The notes: generated by a model from the sequence alone, not told the origin. A stretch of DNA of 64,000 nt from Thermoplasmata archaeon (GCA_022750115.1 JAKIWI010000007.1:45456-109455), one strand, 5' to 3'; positions 52,294-60,487 are shown, counted from the stretch's first letter. Numbers and translations are program-made.

Positions 52294-53298
52294 ATGCGCG
52301 CGATGATCCTCCGCCATCCGAGAGCGCCCCTCGAGGTCGAGTCGGGGCGAGCGGTCCGCGCACTCGGTCCGGACGATCTCTCGATCCGCGTCCTCGCGTG
52401 CGGAGTCTGTCGAACGGACGTCCATGAGGTCGACGGCGACCTGATCGTCCCGAAGCTCCCGATCGTGCCCGGACACGAGATCGTCGGTCGGGTGGAGGCC
52501 CTGGGCGCGGCCGTGGAGCGCTGGCGGGTCGGCGACCGCCTCGGCGTCTCGTGGTTGGCGTCGACCTGCGGGGTCTGCGACTTCTGCCGGAGCGGACGGG
52601 AGAATCTCTGCGACCGCGGCCGGTTCACCGGGCTCGACGTCGATGGGGGGTACGCGGAGGTGGCGGTGGCCGACGGGCGGTTCTGCTTCCCGCTCCCTCC
52701 ATCGATTCCCGACGTGGCGGCCGCCCCCCTCCTGTGTGCCGGGGCGATCGGCTACCGAGCGCTCCGGTTCGTATCGGAGGGCCAACGCATCGGTCTCTAC
52801 GGGTTCGGCGCCGCGGCCCACATCGCCGTCCAGGTCGCCCGCCACCGAGGGCAGGAGGTGTTCGCCTTCACGCGGCCCGGGGACCGGGCGGGCCAGGAGT
52901 TCGCCCTTCGGATGGGCGCGAGCTGGGCCGGTGGATCCGACGCCGCTCCGCCGGACCTGCTCGACGGGGCTGTGATCTTTGCACCGGTCGGAGAGCTCAT
53001 CCCCAAGGCGCTCGCATCGACCGTCAAGGGCGGGACCGTGGTCGCGGCGGGAATCCACTTGAGCGATGTCCCGTCGTTCCCCTACCGACTCCTCTGGGAC
53101 GAGCGCGTCGTACGGTCGGTGGCGAACTTGACCCGAGCGGACGCCGCGGAATACCTAGCGCTCGCGGAACAGATCCCGATACGGACCACGACGACGTCGT
53201 TCCCGCTCCGCGAAGCGAACGAGGCGCTCGCGCGTCTTCGCTCGGGCCAAATCGAGGGCGCCGCCGTCCTGGTGCCGGAATCGGCTGGGCGCGCTTAG
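52294..53298 (+). CDS. Zinc-dependent alcohol dehydrogenase
   Basis: 334 residues of the medium-chain family. The catalytic zinc site is CGVCRTDVHEVDGD with GHEIVG; the structural zinc site has CGVCDFCRSGRENLCDRG; the nucleotide site is IGLYGFGAAAH. The physiological alcohol or aldehyde is unknown. The gene stands alone and converges on the pilin. Confidence 0.92.
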   Translation: MRAMILRHPRAPLEVESGRAVRALGPDDLSIRVLACGVCRTDVHEVDGDLIVPKLPIVPGHEIVGRVEALGAAVERWRVGDRLGVSWLASTCGVCDFCRSGRENLCDRGRFTGLDVDGGYAEVAVADGRFCFPLPPSIPDVAAAPLLCAGAIGYRALRFVSEGQRIGLYGFGAAAHIAVQVARHRGQEVFAFTRPGDRAGQEFALRMGASWAGGSDAAPPDLLDGAVIFAPVGELIPKALASTVKGGTVVAAGIHLSDVPSFPYRLLWDERVVRSVANLTRADAAEYLALAEQIPIRTTTTSFPLREANEALARLRSGQIEGAAVLVPESAGRA

Positions 53299-54014
53299 AT
53301 CCCGCTCAGCTGGAACAGCGAGATGCTGAACACGAGCGACGTCGACGTCCCGGAGGTGTAGTCGAGGTACAGCGTACACGCGTTCTTGACCGTGAAGCAC
53401 CAGAGTGGGGCGCCGTGGTAGTCGTCGTCGGGGTTGTGTCCGCTGCGGTCGGAGAAGTCCAACTTCGGGTGGGAGTAGACGACGAGGATGTCGCCGATTT
53501 GGATGCCCGGGATGCCGGGGGTCTTCTGCTGGTAGTACAGAAGGCGGTTGAAGAACGTCCCGGAAGTCCCCAGGCCACTGCCCCAGGTCCAGGTTCCACA
53601 GCTCTTCAGGACCGGCGAACCACTGCCCGGATTCGCGCCGCTGCCGGGGACGACCTCGAGGGCCTGCAGGGTGCCGTTCATCAGTTCGGTGCCGTTGCAG
53701 ATGAAGACGAGCTTGAGCTGCGCGAGCGAGATGTACGACGGCGTGTAGGCCGTCATGCTCACGAACACCGCGGGCAGCGGGTCGCATGCCGCGTGGATGG
53801 TCGTGTTCGTGCAGTCGGTCGGGTCCCCCCACGCCTCCTCCGACTCGTTGCCGGCCGCGGAGTACCACACCTGCGGGGACTGCGAGGGCAGGTTGAACCG
53901 GAACGTCGCGAGGACCCCGATCAGGATGACGGTGATCGCGACGAGCAGGATCACCGAGATGATCGTGGCGACCGCGCGACGGCTGGAGGGCCGTCGGCGG
54001 TGAAAACGACGCAT
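53295..54014 (-). CDS. Archaeal type IV pilin-like protein
   Basis: 239 residues from the ATG at 54014. A short basic leader with RRPSSRRAVATII is followed by the hydrophobic helix AVATIISVILLVAITVILIG, the class III signal cut by an archaeal prepilin peptidase just before or within SRRA. The large globular part is rich in Asn, Ser and Pro with four cysteines. It would be exported and assembled into a surface fibre or act as a pseudopilin. No assembly ATPase or platform gene is in the window. Confidence 0.8.
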   Translation of the reverse strand: MRRFHRRRPSSRRAVATIISVILLVAITVILIGVLATFRFNLPSQSPQVWYSAAGNESEEAWGDPTDCTNTTIHAACDPLPAVFVSMTAYTPSYISLAQLKLVFICNGTELMNGTLQALEVVPGSGANPGSGSPVLKSCGTWTWGSGLGTSGTFFNRLLYYQQKTPGIPGIQIGDILVVYSHPKLDFSDRSGHNPDDDYHGAPLWCFTVKNACTLYLDYTSGTSTSLVFSISLFQLSGI

Positions 54015-54041
54015 GGCAACAGTATACAACGCATCAACGTG

Positions 54042-54050
54042 CGCATAAGC
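54042..54050 (-). promoter_or_regulatory. TATA-like box of the pilin gene
   Basis: GGCTTATGC on the minus strand, 28-36 bases before the ATG at 54014, consistent with a leaderless transcript. Confidence 0.4.
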
Positions 54051-54141
54051 CTATCCGGCGCGATTTGCGAGTTCCCGCGACGCGGGAGGGGCGCCGGAGG
54101 CGCCCCAAGACGGTCGGCCCGGGGCGCCTCCACCGTCGGGG

Positions 54142-54149
54142 ATTATCTA
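54142..54149 (+). promoter_or_regulatory. TATA box of the envelope protein pair
   Basis: ATTATCTA, 23-30 bases before the ATG at 54172, the spacing of a leaderless transcript. The same octamer precedes the topoisomerase gene. Confidence 0.55.
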
Positions 54150-54171
54150 GGGCGGCGTCGCTGATTCTGGC

Positions 54172-54972
54172 ATGGCCCGACGGCCGATCCTCTGGCGCGC
54201 GGCGCGCACCTTCCGCCTCCTCGCCCTCGTCTGGCTCGTGATCATCCTCGTCTTCTTCGCGACGGTCGCCTACTCAGGGAGCCAGCTGCGCCCGGGCAAC
54301 GAGTCGGGTCCGAGCACGCCCCCGGTCGTGTCGGGGAACGACACCGTGACCCTGACCGGGACCCTCAACGTCTCGAACTCCGGGTGGTACCCGTTGACCG
54401 ACGTCACGCTGTTCACGATCGTCGACGACGCGAACGGATCCCTCCTTGCGACGGGCGGTTCTCCCGTGACGACGGTATCCGCCGGAGGCGTCACGACCGT
54501 CCCGTTCACGATCTCGATCGCCCTCGACGCACGGGCCTCGGCCCGCTCGCTCCTGACGCAGGACGCCGTCCTCCCCTCCACGACCTGGGCGAACGCGACC
54601 TACGTCGGGCTGTTCCAGGTCGGGGTCATCGTCCCGCAGAACGTCAGCTGGGGCGCGCCGCTCGCGAACCTGAGCGTGAGCACCGGAACGCCGGTCCCGC
54701 AGTCGAACAACACCGTCGCTGTCCCCCTGACGATCTCGTTCCAGGACCACGCGAAGTTCCCGGTCGATGGCAAGGTGACGTTCGTGCTGAGTTCCGGGGG
54801 CACGGCCTGCACGCGCGGGACCCTCCCGGTTGCGGTGGCCGGGGGTCAGTCCTACAACCAACAGACCACGACCTACCTCGGGCCAGGGTGCTCGGCGTCG
54901 GGGGCGACCCTGACGCTTCGGTTCGTCGGAGCGGGCTGGGCGCTCTCGCCGTTCCCGGTGGTGTTGCGATGA
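54172..54972 (+). CDS. Membrane-anchored extracytoplasmic beta-sandwich protein
   Basis: 266 residues. One N-terminal helix (LLALVWLVIILVFFATVAY) anchors a Ser/Thr/Val-rich outer part with two Ig-like segments (VTLTGTLNVSNSGWYPLTDV; VAVPLTISFQDHAKFPVDGK). Many N-glycosylation-type sites are present. The family is not recognised. It overlaps the next membrane gene by four bases. Confidence 0.65.
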   Translation: MARRPILWRAARTFRLLALVWLVIILVFFATVAYSGSQLRPGNESGPSTPPVVSGNDTVTLTGTLNVSNSGWYPLTDVTLFTIVDDANGSLLATGGSPVTTVSAGGVTTVPFTISIALDARASARSLLTQDAVLPSTTWANATYVGLFQVGVIVPQNVSWGAPLANLSVSTGTPVPQSNNTVAVPLTISFQDHAKFPVDGKVTFVLSSGGTACTRGTLPVAVAGGQSYNQQTTTYLGPGCSASGATLTLRFVGAGWALSPFPVVLR

Positions 54973-55439
54973 GCGCACCGCACCGGACGGCCAACGTCCC
55001 CTCCCTGGCCCGCCGCGTCGTTTACGCGACGGTCCGCCTCGTCGGCCTGCTGATCCTGTTCGTCGCCATCCCCTTGGGCGTCCTGAACGTGTTGGCGGCG
55101 CACGGCATCCAGCCACCGCTCTCCCTGGTGACGGTCTCGGCCGTCGGCGTCCTGCTCGCCATCGTCGGGGCCGCCGGCACTCTGCTCCGCCCCACGCAGG
55201 CGTACGGTCCGGTCGCGTTCGCGGGGGCGACGCTGTTGTTCGTTTACCTGGTCACGCTCGCGCGGAACGGCGTGCTGACGGTCGGGCTCGGCAACCGCGC
55301 CACGGTCCACCTGGGCTACGGGAACGCGATCCTGCTGATCGCGGTGATCCCGGTCCTCACGGCGATCGCCTGCGTCTTCACGACGTGGGAGGACCTTCGG
55401 AAGCCCGGGGAGCGGCTCCCGTTCGACTACCCGCCCTGA
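54969..55439 (+). CDS. Four-helix membrane protein
   Basis: 156 residues, with ATG overlapping the previous stop (ATGA). Four hydrophobic helices are visible (VGLLILFVAIPLGVLNVLAA; LVTVSAVGVLLAIVGAAGTL; VAFAGATLLFVYLVTL; NAILLIAVIPVLTAIACVF), then a short soluble end. With the anchored protein upstream it forms a two-gene envelope operon next to the divergent pilin gene. Confidence 0.65.
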   Translation: MSAPHRTANVPSLARRVVYATVRLVGLLILFVAIPLGVLNVLAAHGIQPPLSLVTVSAVGVLLAIVGAAGTLLRPTQAYGPVAFAGATLLFVYLVTLARNGVLTVGLGNRATVHLGYGNAILLIAVIPVLTAIACVFTTWEDLRKPGERLPFDYPP

Positions 55440-55448
55440 GGGGTTGAC

Positions 55449-55913
55449 CTACGAAACGCGCGCCGTGCGGATCGTGACCGGCGTCTTCGGGCGGTCGGAA
55501 GCGCCCCGCGGGACGGCCGCGATCTTGTCGATGACGTCCTGGCCGCCGACGACCTTCCCGAAAATGGCGTGCTTCCCATCGAGCCAGCTGGTCGCCGCGA
55601 GCGTGATGAAGAACTGGCTGCCGCCCGTGTTCGGGCCGGCGTTCGCCATCGAGACGATCCCGGGGCCGGAGTGCTTCAGCGCCGGGTGGAACTCGTCGGG
55701 GATCTCGTAGCCCGGCCCGCCCGTCCCGTCGCCCTTCGGGCACCCGCCTTGGATCATAAACCCAGGAATCACTCGGTGGAAGGTGAGGCCGTCGTAGTAC
55801 CCCTTCTTCGTGAGGTCGAGGAAGTTCTTCGAGGTCTTCGGGGCCTTGTCGGCGAAGATCTCGAGTCGGATCGCGCCGAGCGTCGTGTCGAACGTGACGA
55901 TGGGGTTCGCCAT
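55449..55913 (-). CDS. Cyclophilin-type peptidyl-prolyl cis-trans isomerase
   Basis: 154 residues with the cyclophilin core: YYDGLTFHRVIPGFMIQGG with the catalytic Arg, GIVSMANAGPNTGGSQFFIT and KHAIFGKVVGGQDVIDKIA. It speeds proline isomerisation during folding. It has no signal peptide, so it acts in the cytoplasm. Confidence 0.95.
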   Translation of the reverse strand: MANPIVTFDTTLGAIRLEIFADKAPKTSKNFLDLTKKGYYDGLTFHRVIPGFMIQGGCPKGDGTGGPGYEIPDEFHPALKHSGPGIVSMANAGPNTGGSQFFITLAATSWLDGKHAIFGKVVGGQDVIDKIAAVPRGASDRPKTPVTIRTARVS

Positions 55914-55958
55914 GCCCGCGAGGGAGCCGCTCCCCCCTAAAACGGCTCGGTCGCGCCG

Positions 55959-56339
55959 CTATCGGAAGTGGCGGCTCACCGCGATCAGGTAGACGAGGAG
56001 CAGGACGAGGAGGAGCCCGCTGAGGGAGAGGAGAGAGCCCGAGACGACGTCCCCGAGGATGAGGAGGACGACCACGATGATGGAGAGGACGAGCGCCCAC
56101 AGTTCCCGGTCCCAGAGCCCGAAGGCGACGGCAAGGAGGACGATCGCAAGGATCGTCAGGATCGCCCCGCCGACGATCGTCGCGCCGAAGATGGCGAATC
56201 CCGGGATGGTGTAGCCGACGACGCCGACGAGGAGAAGGAGCACCCCGGCGATCAGGAGGAAAAAGCCGACGATGCCGATCAGGATCGCCAGGATTGCGAC
56301 CCCGAGCGGGAGCGACGGTTGGTAGTTCGTATTCGCCAT
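55959..56339 (-). CDS. Small four-helix membrane protein
   Basis: 126 residues: GVAILAILIGIVGFFLLIAG, FAIFGATIVGGAILTILAIV, LWALVLSIIVVVLLILGDV and SLSGLLLVLLLVYLIAV are four likely helices, with a WDRELW loop in the middle. No known family is recognised. Confidence 0.6.
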   Translation of the reverse strand: MANTNYQPSLPLGVAILAILIGIVGFFLLIAGVLLLLVGVVGYTIPGFAIFGATIVGGAILTILAIVLLAVAFGLWDRELWALVLSIIVVVLLILGDVVSGSLLSLSGLLLVLLLVYLIAVSRHFR

Positions 56340-56422
56340 GGCGGGAAATGGACCTCCTCGGTTATGGATTCTTCGATTCGCGCGTCCCGTTGACGACGGG
56401 GACGATGCGCGCGCGACCCCGG

Positions 56423-56430
56423 ATTTAATA
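56423..56430 (+). promoter_or_regulatory. TATA box of the membrane zinc-ribbon gene
   Basis: ATTTAATA, 63-70 bases before the ATG at 56493. A leader of about 40 bases would end in GGTTGAGG, a possible ribosome-binding sequence. Confidence 0.45.
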
Positions 56431-56492
56431 TCCGGCGGGACGATGATTTCGTAGCTCCGGAGCCCGCGCGCCCGTGCCCCGGTGGGTTGAGG

Positions 56493-56999
56493 ATGAACCG
56501 CTCCATCGTCTTCCTCGGCCTCTTCTTCATCGTCGTCGCGATCGCGATGTTCGCCTTCCCCGAGGTCCTGACCGGGGCGGAGAGCGTCGACCTCGAGGTC
56601 CAGCTCGGGGTCTTCGTCCTTCCCGTCGGGATCGCGATCGTGATCTGGGGGTCGGCCGCCCCGGACCCGAGCGTCACGACCGTCGGGGGCCTGTTCGGCA
56701 ACGCCGACGAGAACGAGATGCGGAAACGCCTCGCCCGGTCTCCGCCGACCGGGGAGGCGCGGTTCCGCCCGAGCCCGCTCGAGTCGGTCAACTGCCGGAA
56801 ATGCTACACGGCGATCCCCGCCCGACTCGCCGACTGCCCGCGGTGCGGGACCCGGAGGGAGTGCCGGGGCTGCAACAAGCCGCTGTTCTACCTCGCCGGC
56901 GCGGTTCGCTGCGCCCCCTGCTTAAAGGACGAGGTGTACTGTTCGTGCCCGATGGTCCGTAAGTCGCCGCCCGCCTCCCAGCGCGTCAGCCGAGCCTGA
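56493..56999 (+). CDS. Membrane protein with C-terminal zinc ribbons
   Basis: 168 residues. Two N-terminal helices (IVFLGLFFIVVAIAMFAF; LGVFVLPVGIAIVIWGS) are followed by a cytoplasmic linker and a cysteine-rich end: CRKCY...CPRCG, CRGCN...CAPC and CSC, probably two or three zinc sites. A regulatory or adaptor role at the membrane is possible but not shown. It precedes the RNase H gene by three bases. Confidence 0.7.
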   Translation: MNRSIVFLGLFFIVVAIAMFAFPEVLTGAESVDLEVQLGVFVLPVGIAIVIWGSAAPDPSVTTVGGLFGNADENEMRKRLARSPPTGEARFRPSPLESVNCRKCYTAIPARLADCPRCGTRRECRGCNKPLFYLAGAVRCAPCLKDEVYCSCPMVRKSPPASQRVSRA

Positions 57000-57002
57000 G
57001 CC

Positions 57003-57557
57003 ATGCCGGACGACGCGGAACTGCCCCGCGGGACGGTCGTGGAGCCGCTCCCGGTGCGCGTCCACTTCGACGGCGCGTGCGAGCCGGCGCGGGGCGGCGG
57101 GATCGCGACCTACGGGTTCGTCGTCGAAGGGGCGGACCTCGATCACGAGGAGTTCGGACTCGCCGTGCCGCCGGGGTCGGAGCGGGCGACGAACAACGTG
57201 GCCGAGTACGTCGCGGCGACCCGGGCGCTCGAGTATCTCGTTTCCCGCGGGTTCCGGGGGACGGTCATCGTCCTCGGAGACAGCCAACTGGTCGTCCGTC
57301 AGATGGCGGGAGAGTACGAGGTCCGGGCCGAGCATCTGCGACCGTACCACGAGCACCTGGGCAACCTCGCCGCCCGGGTCGGCAACGTCCGATTCGACTG
57401 GGTTCCGCGGGAGGAGAACACGCGCGCAGACCTTCTCAGCAAGCGGGCGATCTCCGAAGCGCGCCAGGACGCCTCCCTCCGCCGACGCGCCGAGCGTCGG
57501 ACCGGGGTAGCCGCCGGAGCAGCGGATCCGGCCGACGGCGGGGGCGCGGCGCGCTAG
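57003..57557 (+). CDS. Ribonuclease HI family protein
   Basis: 184 residues. The four acidic residues of RNase HI are visible: FDGACEP, NNVAEYVAA, LGDSQLVVRQM and NTRADLLSK. It cuts RNA in RNA-DNA hybrids. The last ~35 residues are Ala/Gly/Arg-rich. It overlaps the end of the micro-operon on the other strand by four bases. Confidence 0.9.
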   Translation: MPDDAELPRGTVVEPLPVRVHFDGACEPARGGGIATYGFVVEGADLDHEEFGLAVPPGSERATNNVAEYVAATRALEYLVSRGFRGTVIVLGDSQLVVRQMAGEYEVRAEHLRPYHEHLGNLAARVGNVRFDWVPREENTRADLLSKRAISEARQDASLRRRAERRTGVAAGAADPADGGGAAR

Positions 57558-57766
57558 TTCCAGCGCACCGTGTAGACGAGGGTACGCCCTTCGAGGGCGG
57601 CCCGGGCGCGAGCGGTGTCGACGAAGGTGGCGAACGCCGCGGCGGCCTCGGGGCTCAGGCGGGGGCGGATGCCGTATCCTCGCGGGGTACCGACGCCGAG
57701 GAACATCTTGCGGGGAGCCGCGGGCGGGCGGCGGTCGGCGGCCACGGGCGCTGCGAGTTCGGTCAC
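57554..57766 (-). CDS. Second gene of a two-gene micro-operon, function unknown
   Basis: 70 residues from a GTG at 57766 that overlaps the stop of the preceding gene (GTGA). A Pro-rich start is followed by KMFLGVGTPRGYGIRPRLSP, EAAAAFATFVDTARARAALE and a final strand GRTLVYTVRWN, so a small alpha/beta protein. Not recognised. The pairing and size resemble antitoxin-toxin pairs, but no such family is identified. Confidence 0.55.
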   Translation of the reverse strand: MTELAAPVAADRRPPAAPRKMFLGVGTPRGYGIRPRLSPEAAAAFATFVDTARARAALEGRTLVYTVRWN

Positions 57767-57996
57767 CGGCGACCCCAGTTGACGGATCGCTCGAGGACCT
57801 CGCGGAAGGAGGTCGCTCCGGGGACGCCGATTTCCCTCGGAATGTAGGCGATCGGGAGGTCTGCGCGGAACGCGTCGAGCTCGGCCTCGGTCGCCTCGGG
57901 CGCGTTCACCGCGGCGAGCGCGGCGAGCGGAACCCATTTTTCGGCTTCAATCCCCAAGGACGACACCAGTCCAATTGTCTGACGGATGTCATACAT
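57763..57996 (-). CDS. First gene of a two-gene micro-operon, function unknown
   Basis: 77 residues from the ATG at 57996. A TATA-like TTTTATG directly abuts this ATG, so a leaderless transcript would begin about 25 bases in and start at the in-frame GTG at 57966 (SSLGIEAEKWVPL) instead. The sequence ALAAVNAPEATEAELDAFRA suggests helices, followed by YIPREIGVPGATSFREVLER. No family is recognised. The second gene overlaps by four bases. Confidence 0.55.
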   Translation of the reverse strand: MYDIRQTIGLVSSLGIEAEKWVPLAALAAVNAPEATEAELDAFRADLPIAYIPREIGVPGATSFREVLERSVNWGRR

Positions 57997-58205
57997 AAAA
58001 GGAGAAGCTGGAGTGGAAGGGGTGGGGTCCGAATGGTGGCCCCCGACGGAGGAATGCCGCTGACATCCGGCGGACGCGGCGGGCGGGGCGCCGAGCTCGT
58101 CCGGACGCGATCGGAACGTGTGGGACCCAGAACCCTGGGTCCTCCCGAAACCCTTTACGGCGTCGAGATTGACACGGAAGTCCTCGTTTCCGCGCCTAAA
58201 CCTAG

Positions 58206-58213
58206 GGATATAT
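58206..58213 (+). promoter_or_regulatory. TATA box of a short leaderless gene
   Basis: GGATATAT-type element about 24-31 bases before a GTG at 58237. It is the only AT-rich element in a 240-base stretch without other genes. Confidence 0.4.
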
Positions 58214-58236
58214 GTGCCGAAAGCTCAGCATCGGAC

Positions 58237-58380
58237 GTGCCCGAGTCCCCCCAAACCCCTCCCTCCCACTCCGCGACGGCCGAACCGGCGCGACCGCGAC
58301 CCCGCTCGAAGGGCGCGGCCCTGTGCGAGGATCGCGACGGTGAGCCGAAGCGCTGCGAGTGGTGCGGAGCGAGCGACTAG
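58237..58380 (+). CDS. Very small protein with a CxxC end
   Basis: 47 residues predicted from a GTG that fits the TATA box at 58206-58213. A Pro/Ser/Ala-rich start is followed by LCEDRDGEPKRCEWCGASD, whose three cysteines could bind metal with a partner. A longer frame from 58033 exists but would begin before the promoter. Family unknown; short and compositionally biased, so modest confidence. Confidence 0.4.
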   Translation: MPESPQTPPSHSATAEPARPRPRSKGAALCEDRDGEPKRCEWCGASD

Positions 58381-58462
58381 CGCGACTTCGGGGTCCGAGC
58401 GCAACCCTGACGGAGCAGGCTTCGCCCGGGTTCAACGATTCGGAACGAACCGTTCGTCCGTT

Positions 58463-58735
58463 CTACTTCGCGGGGGGATCTTTCGGGGCCGAGGTGGCCA
58501 CGGGCGCGCCCTCGTTGCTGTCGGTCGCACCTGGAGGATTGCGGCGGAGATACCGACGCCCGATCGCCCAGCCGGCCGCGGCGAACAGGATGCCGAATCC
58601 GACGGCCCCCTCGACCAGGAGCGTCAGACCACCCGACAGCGTGCCGAGGTCGAGGTACCCGAATTGCTGCCCCAGGAGGACCGCGACGAGTCCGATGACG
58701 ACGCCGCTGGCCGCGCCCGCCCCCGCCGCGCTCAT
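58463..58735 (-). CDS. Small two-helix membrane protein
   Basis: 90 residues: SGVVIGLVAVLLGQQFGYL and GAVGFGILFAAAGWAIGRRYL are likely helices, followed by a Pro/Ala-rich soluble tail. It overlaps the upstream gene by four bases (ATGA) and is its operon partner. Not recognised. Confidence 0.6.
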   Translation of the reverse strand: MSAAGAGAASGVVIGLVAVLLGQQFGYLDLGTLSGGLTLLVEGAVGFGILFAAAGWAIGRRYLRRNPPGATDSNEGAPVATSAPKDPPAK

Positions 58736-59376
58736 GGCTTTGCCTCGGGGGGCGAGGACGCAGCCCCGGTGGGCTGCTTCGGCCGCTTCGGGAGGGCGTG
58801 GGGCCCGACGCGGAGCAGCGCCGTGACCTCGTAGAGCGCCAGAACGCCGAGCCCGATCACCGCGACGGTCACGTGATTCGGCGCGGAGACCTGAACGTAG
58901 AACGACTGGCTCCAGCTCCCGCCCCCGCCGTTCGTGAGCAGCACCGCTTGGACGAGGAACAGGCCCTCGACGAGGTATTTGCTCCCCGTCAGGTCGGACG
59001 TCAGGTTGTACTGGCCCTGCACGGCGGGCATGCCGGGGCTACTGAACCCCTGGTCCTTGGTCCAAACGACCTGGCCGAGGTACAGAACGTGAAGGATCGC
59101 GTCGGTGATCCCGAATCCGCAGCCCGTCGTCCCCGGGCAGTTCCACTGGAATTCGATCGTCACCGGGGCGCCGAACGATGTCGAGATGGCGTGACCGGCG
59201 GAGGTGGCGAACGCGACCGGGTGGCCGTTCCACGCGGCGCTCGCGGAAAAGATCGGGGTAGCGGCTTGGTCCGCGGTGCGAGCGGCGCCCGGGGCACCCC
59301 CGATGTGGGCGACCGGCGCCATCGAGAGAGCGGTGACTCCGAGGAGGAGCACCACGAGCACAGAATGGATTCGCAT
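58732..59376 (-). CDS. Secreted/anchored extracytoplasmic protein
   Basis: 214 residues. A signal peptide (HSVLVVLLLGVTALSMAPVA), an extracytoplasmic beta-rich domain with a cysteine pair (FQWNCPGTTGCGFG), then a C-terminal helix (VAVIGLGVLALYEVTALL) and a Pro-rich cytoplasmic tail. Family not recognised. Probably acts with the small membrane protein cotranscribed downstream. Confidence 0.65.
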   Translation of the reverse strand: MRIHSVLVVLLLGVTALSMAPVAHIGGAPGAARTADQAATPIFSASAAWNGHPVAFATSAGHAISTSFGAPVTIEFQWNCPGTTGCGFGITDAILHVLYLGQVVWTKDQGFSSPGMPAVQGQYNLTSDLTGSKYLVEGLFLVQAVLLTNGGGGSWSQSFYVQVSAPNHVTVAVIGLGVLALYEVTALLRVGPHALPKRPKQPTGAASSPPEAKP

Positions 59377-59414
59377 CGAGGAGACTCGCGTACCCGTGGA
59401 CGAACGAGTCCGGA

Positions 59415-59422
59415 GTTATCTA
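59415..59422 (+). promoter_or_regulatory. TATA-like box of the GNAT gene
   Basis: GTTATCTA, 29-36 bases before the ATG at 59451, close to the spacing seen at the other leaderless genes here. Confidence 0.45.
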
Positions 59423-59450
59423 CTTGCGCCGAGCGAGGAGAGGGGCTCCG

Positions 59451-59927
59451 ATGCGGGTCGTGCGGGTGCGGCGGGGCCAGGTGCGCCAACTGCTCGCGGC
59501 GGCTCCGCTCTTCGACGACCCGCCCGATCTCCGCGCCTGCCGGGCGTACCTCGCCGACCCCGCCAACATCTTCCTCCTCGCGCAGCACGAGGGGAAGCCG
59601 GTAGGATTCCTGCGGGGGACCGCGCTGCGCCAGCTCCACTGTCGAAAACCGCAGATGTTCCTCTACGAGATCGCCGTGGCGGATGGCTTTCGGCGCCAGG
59701 GCGTCGGACGGGAGCTCGTCCGGCGACTTCTCGACCACTGCCGCCGGAGAGGATTCGAGGAGGCGTTCGTGTTCACTTCCCCGTCGAACCGCCCCGCCGT
59801 CGGGTTGTATCGATCGACGGGCGGAGTGACGGAGACCGATGCGGACCGGATGTACGTGTACCGACTTCGCCCGAGAGCGACGCGCCGCGCGACGGGCCGT
59901 CGCCGTCCCGCCGTTCCGACCGGTTAA
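59451..59927 (+). CDS. GNAT-family N-acetyltransferase, AAC(3)-I-like
   Basis: 158 residues. LYEIAVADGFRRQGVGRELV is the acetyl-CoA binding motif A, FVFTSPSNRPAVGLYRSTGG motif B. The order and the segment NIFLLAQHEGKPVGFLRGTA resemble the aminoglycoside 3-N-acetyltransferase I branch, but the substrate cannot be told from sequence. The last ~20 residues are Arg-rich. Confidence 0.87.
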   Translation: MRVVRVRRGQVRQLLAAAPLFDDPPDLRACRAYLADPANIFLLAQHEGKPVGFLRGTALRQLHCRKPQMFLYEIAVADGFRRQGVGRELVRRLLDHCRRRGFEEAFVFTSPSNRPAVGLYRSTGGVTETDADRMYVYRLRPRATRRATGRRRPAVPTG

Positions 59928-59930
59928 TAT
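59924..59930 (+). promoter_or_regulatory. TATA box of the downstream membrane zinc-ribbon gene
   Basis: TTAATAT, overlapping the stop codon of the GNAT gene and 25-31 bases before the GTG at 59955, so that gene has its own leaderless promoter. Confidence 0.55.
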
Positions 59931-59954
59931 CCGCGATTTCACACGCTGCCGACC

Positions 59955-60407
59955 GTGATCCTCGTTCCGGTTCCCGTCCGGCGCGGCGGCCTTCGCGTGG
60001 AGGTCGCGTACACGATCGCCATCCTCGGCGGGGCGCTCGTGCTCCTCGAGACGTTCTGGCGGTTTCCGGGGACTTCCGAATTCCTTCTGGCGCTCCTCCT
60101 CGGGGCTGTCATCGTCGCGCTCGGAGCCACGGCGTCCTTCCGACCCCGCAATCGCGGGCCGATCGGGGCCCTGATCGTCCTGGTGGGCTTCGCCTCCCTG
60201 CTCGTCGGGGGCGGATTCTACCTCGGAGCCCTGCTCACGATCGTAGGAGGCATCTTCGTCGCCAACACCGGATCCCGCTCGTTCGCGCGCTCGCCTCCAT
60301 CGACGTTCTCCGCGCAAGCGCTCGGGCCTCCGTGCCCGCGCTGCGGCAAGCACATCCCGACGTGGACGGCGAAGTGCCCGTACTGCGGCTACCCCGAAGC
60401 CAACTAG
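59955..60407 (+). CDS. Membrane protein with C-terminal zinc ribbon
   Basis: 150 residues from a GTG. Three or four hydrophobic helices (VAYTIAILGGALVLLETFW; FLLALLLGAVIVALGATA; GALIVLVGFASLLVGGGF; LGALLTIVGGIFVAN) are followed by a zinc ribbon CPRCGKHIPTWTAKCPYCGY. It has the same layout as the protein at 56493-56999. No known function. Confidence 0.68.
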   Translation: MILVPVPVRRGGLRVEVAYTIAILGGALVLLETFWRFPGTSEFLLALLLGAVIVALGATASFRPRNRGPIGALIVLVGFASLLVGGGFYLGALLTIVGGIFVANTGSRSFARSPPSTFSAQALGPPCPRCGKHIPTWTAKCPYCGYPEAN

Positions 60408-60487
60408 CTCACGCGCCGAAATCGATCGATCGGACCCTCGAGGGCGGGCGAACGTTCTCCTTCATACGACCGACACGGTACCGCCGC

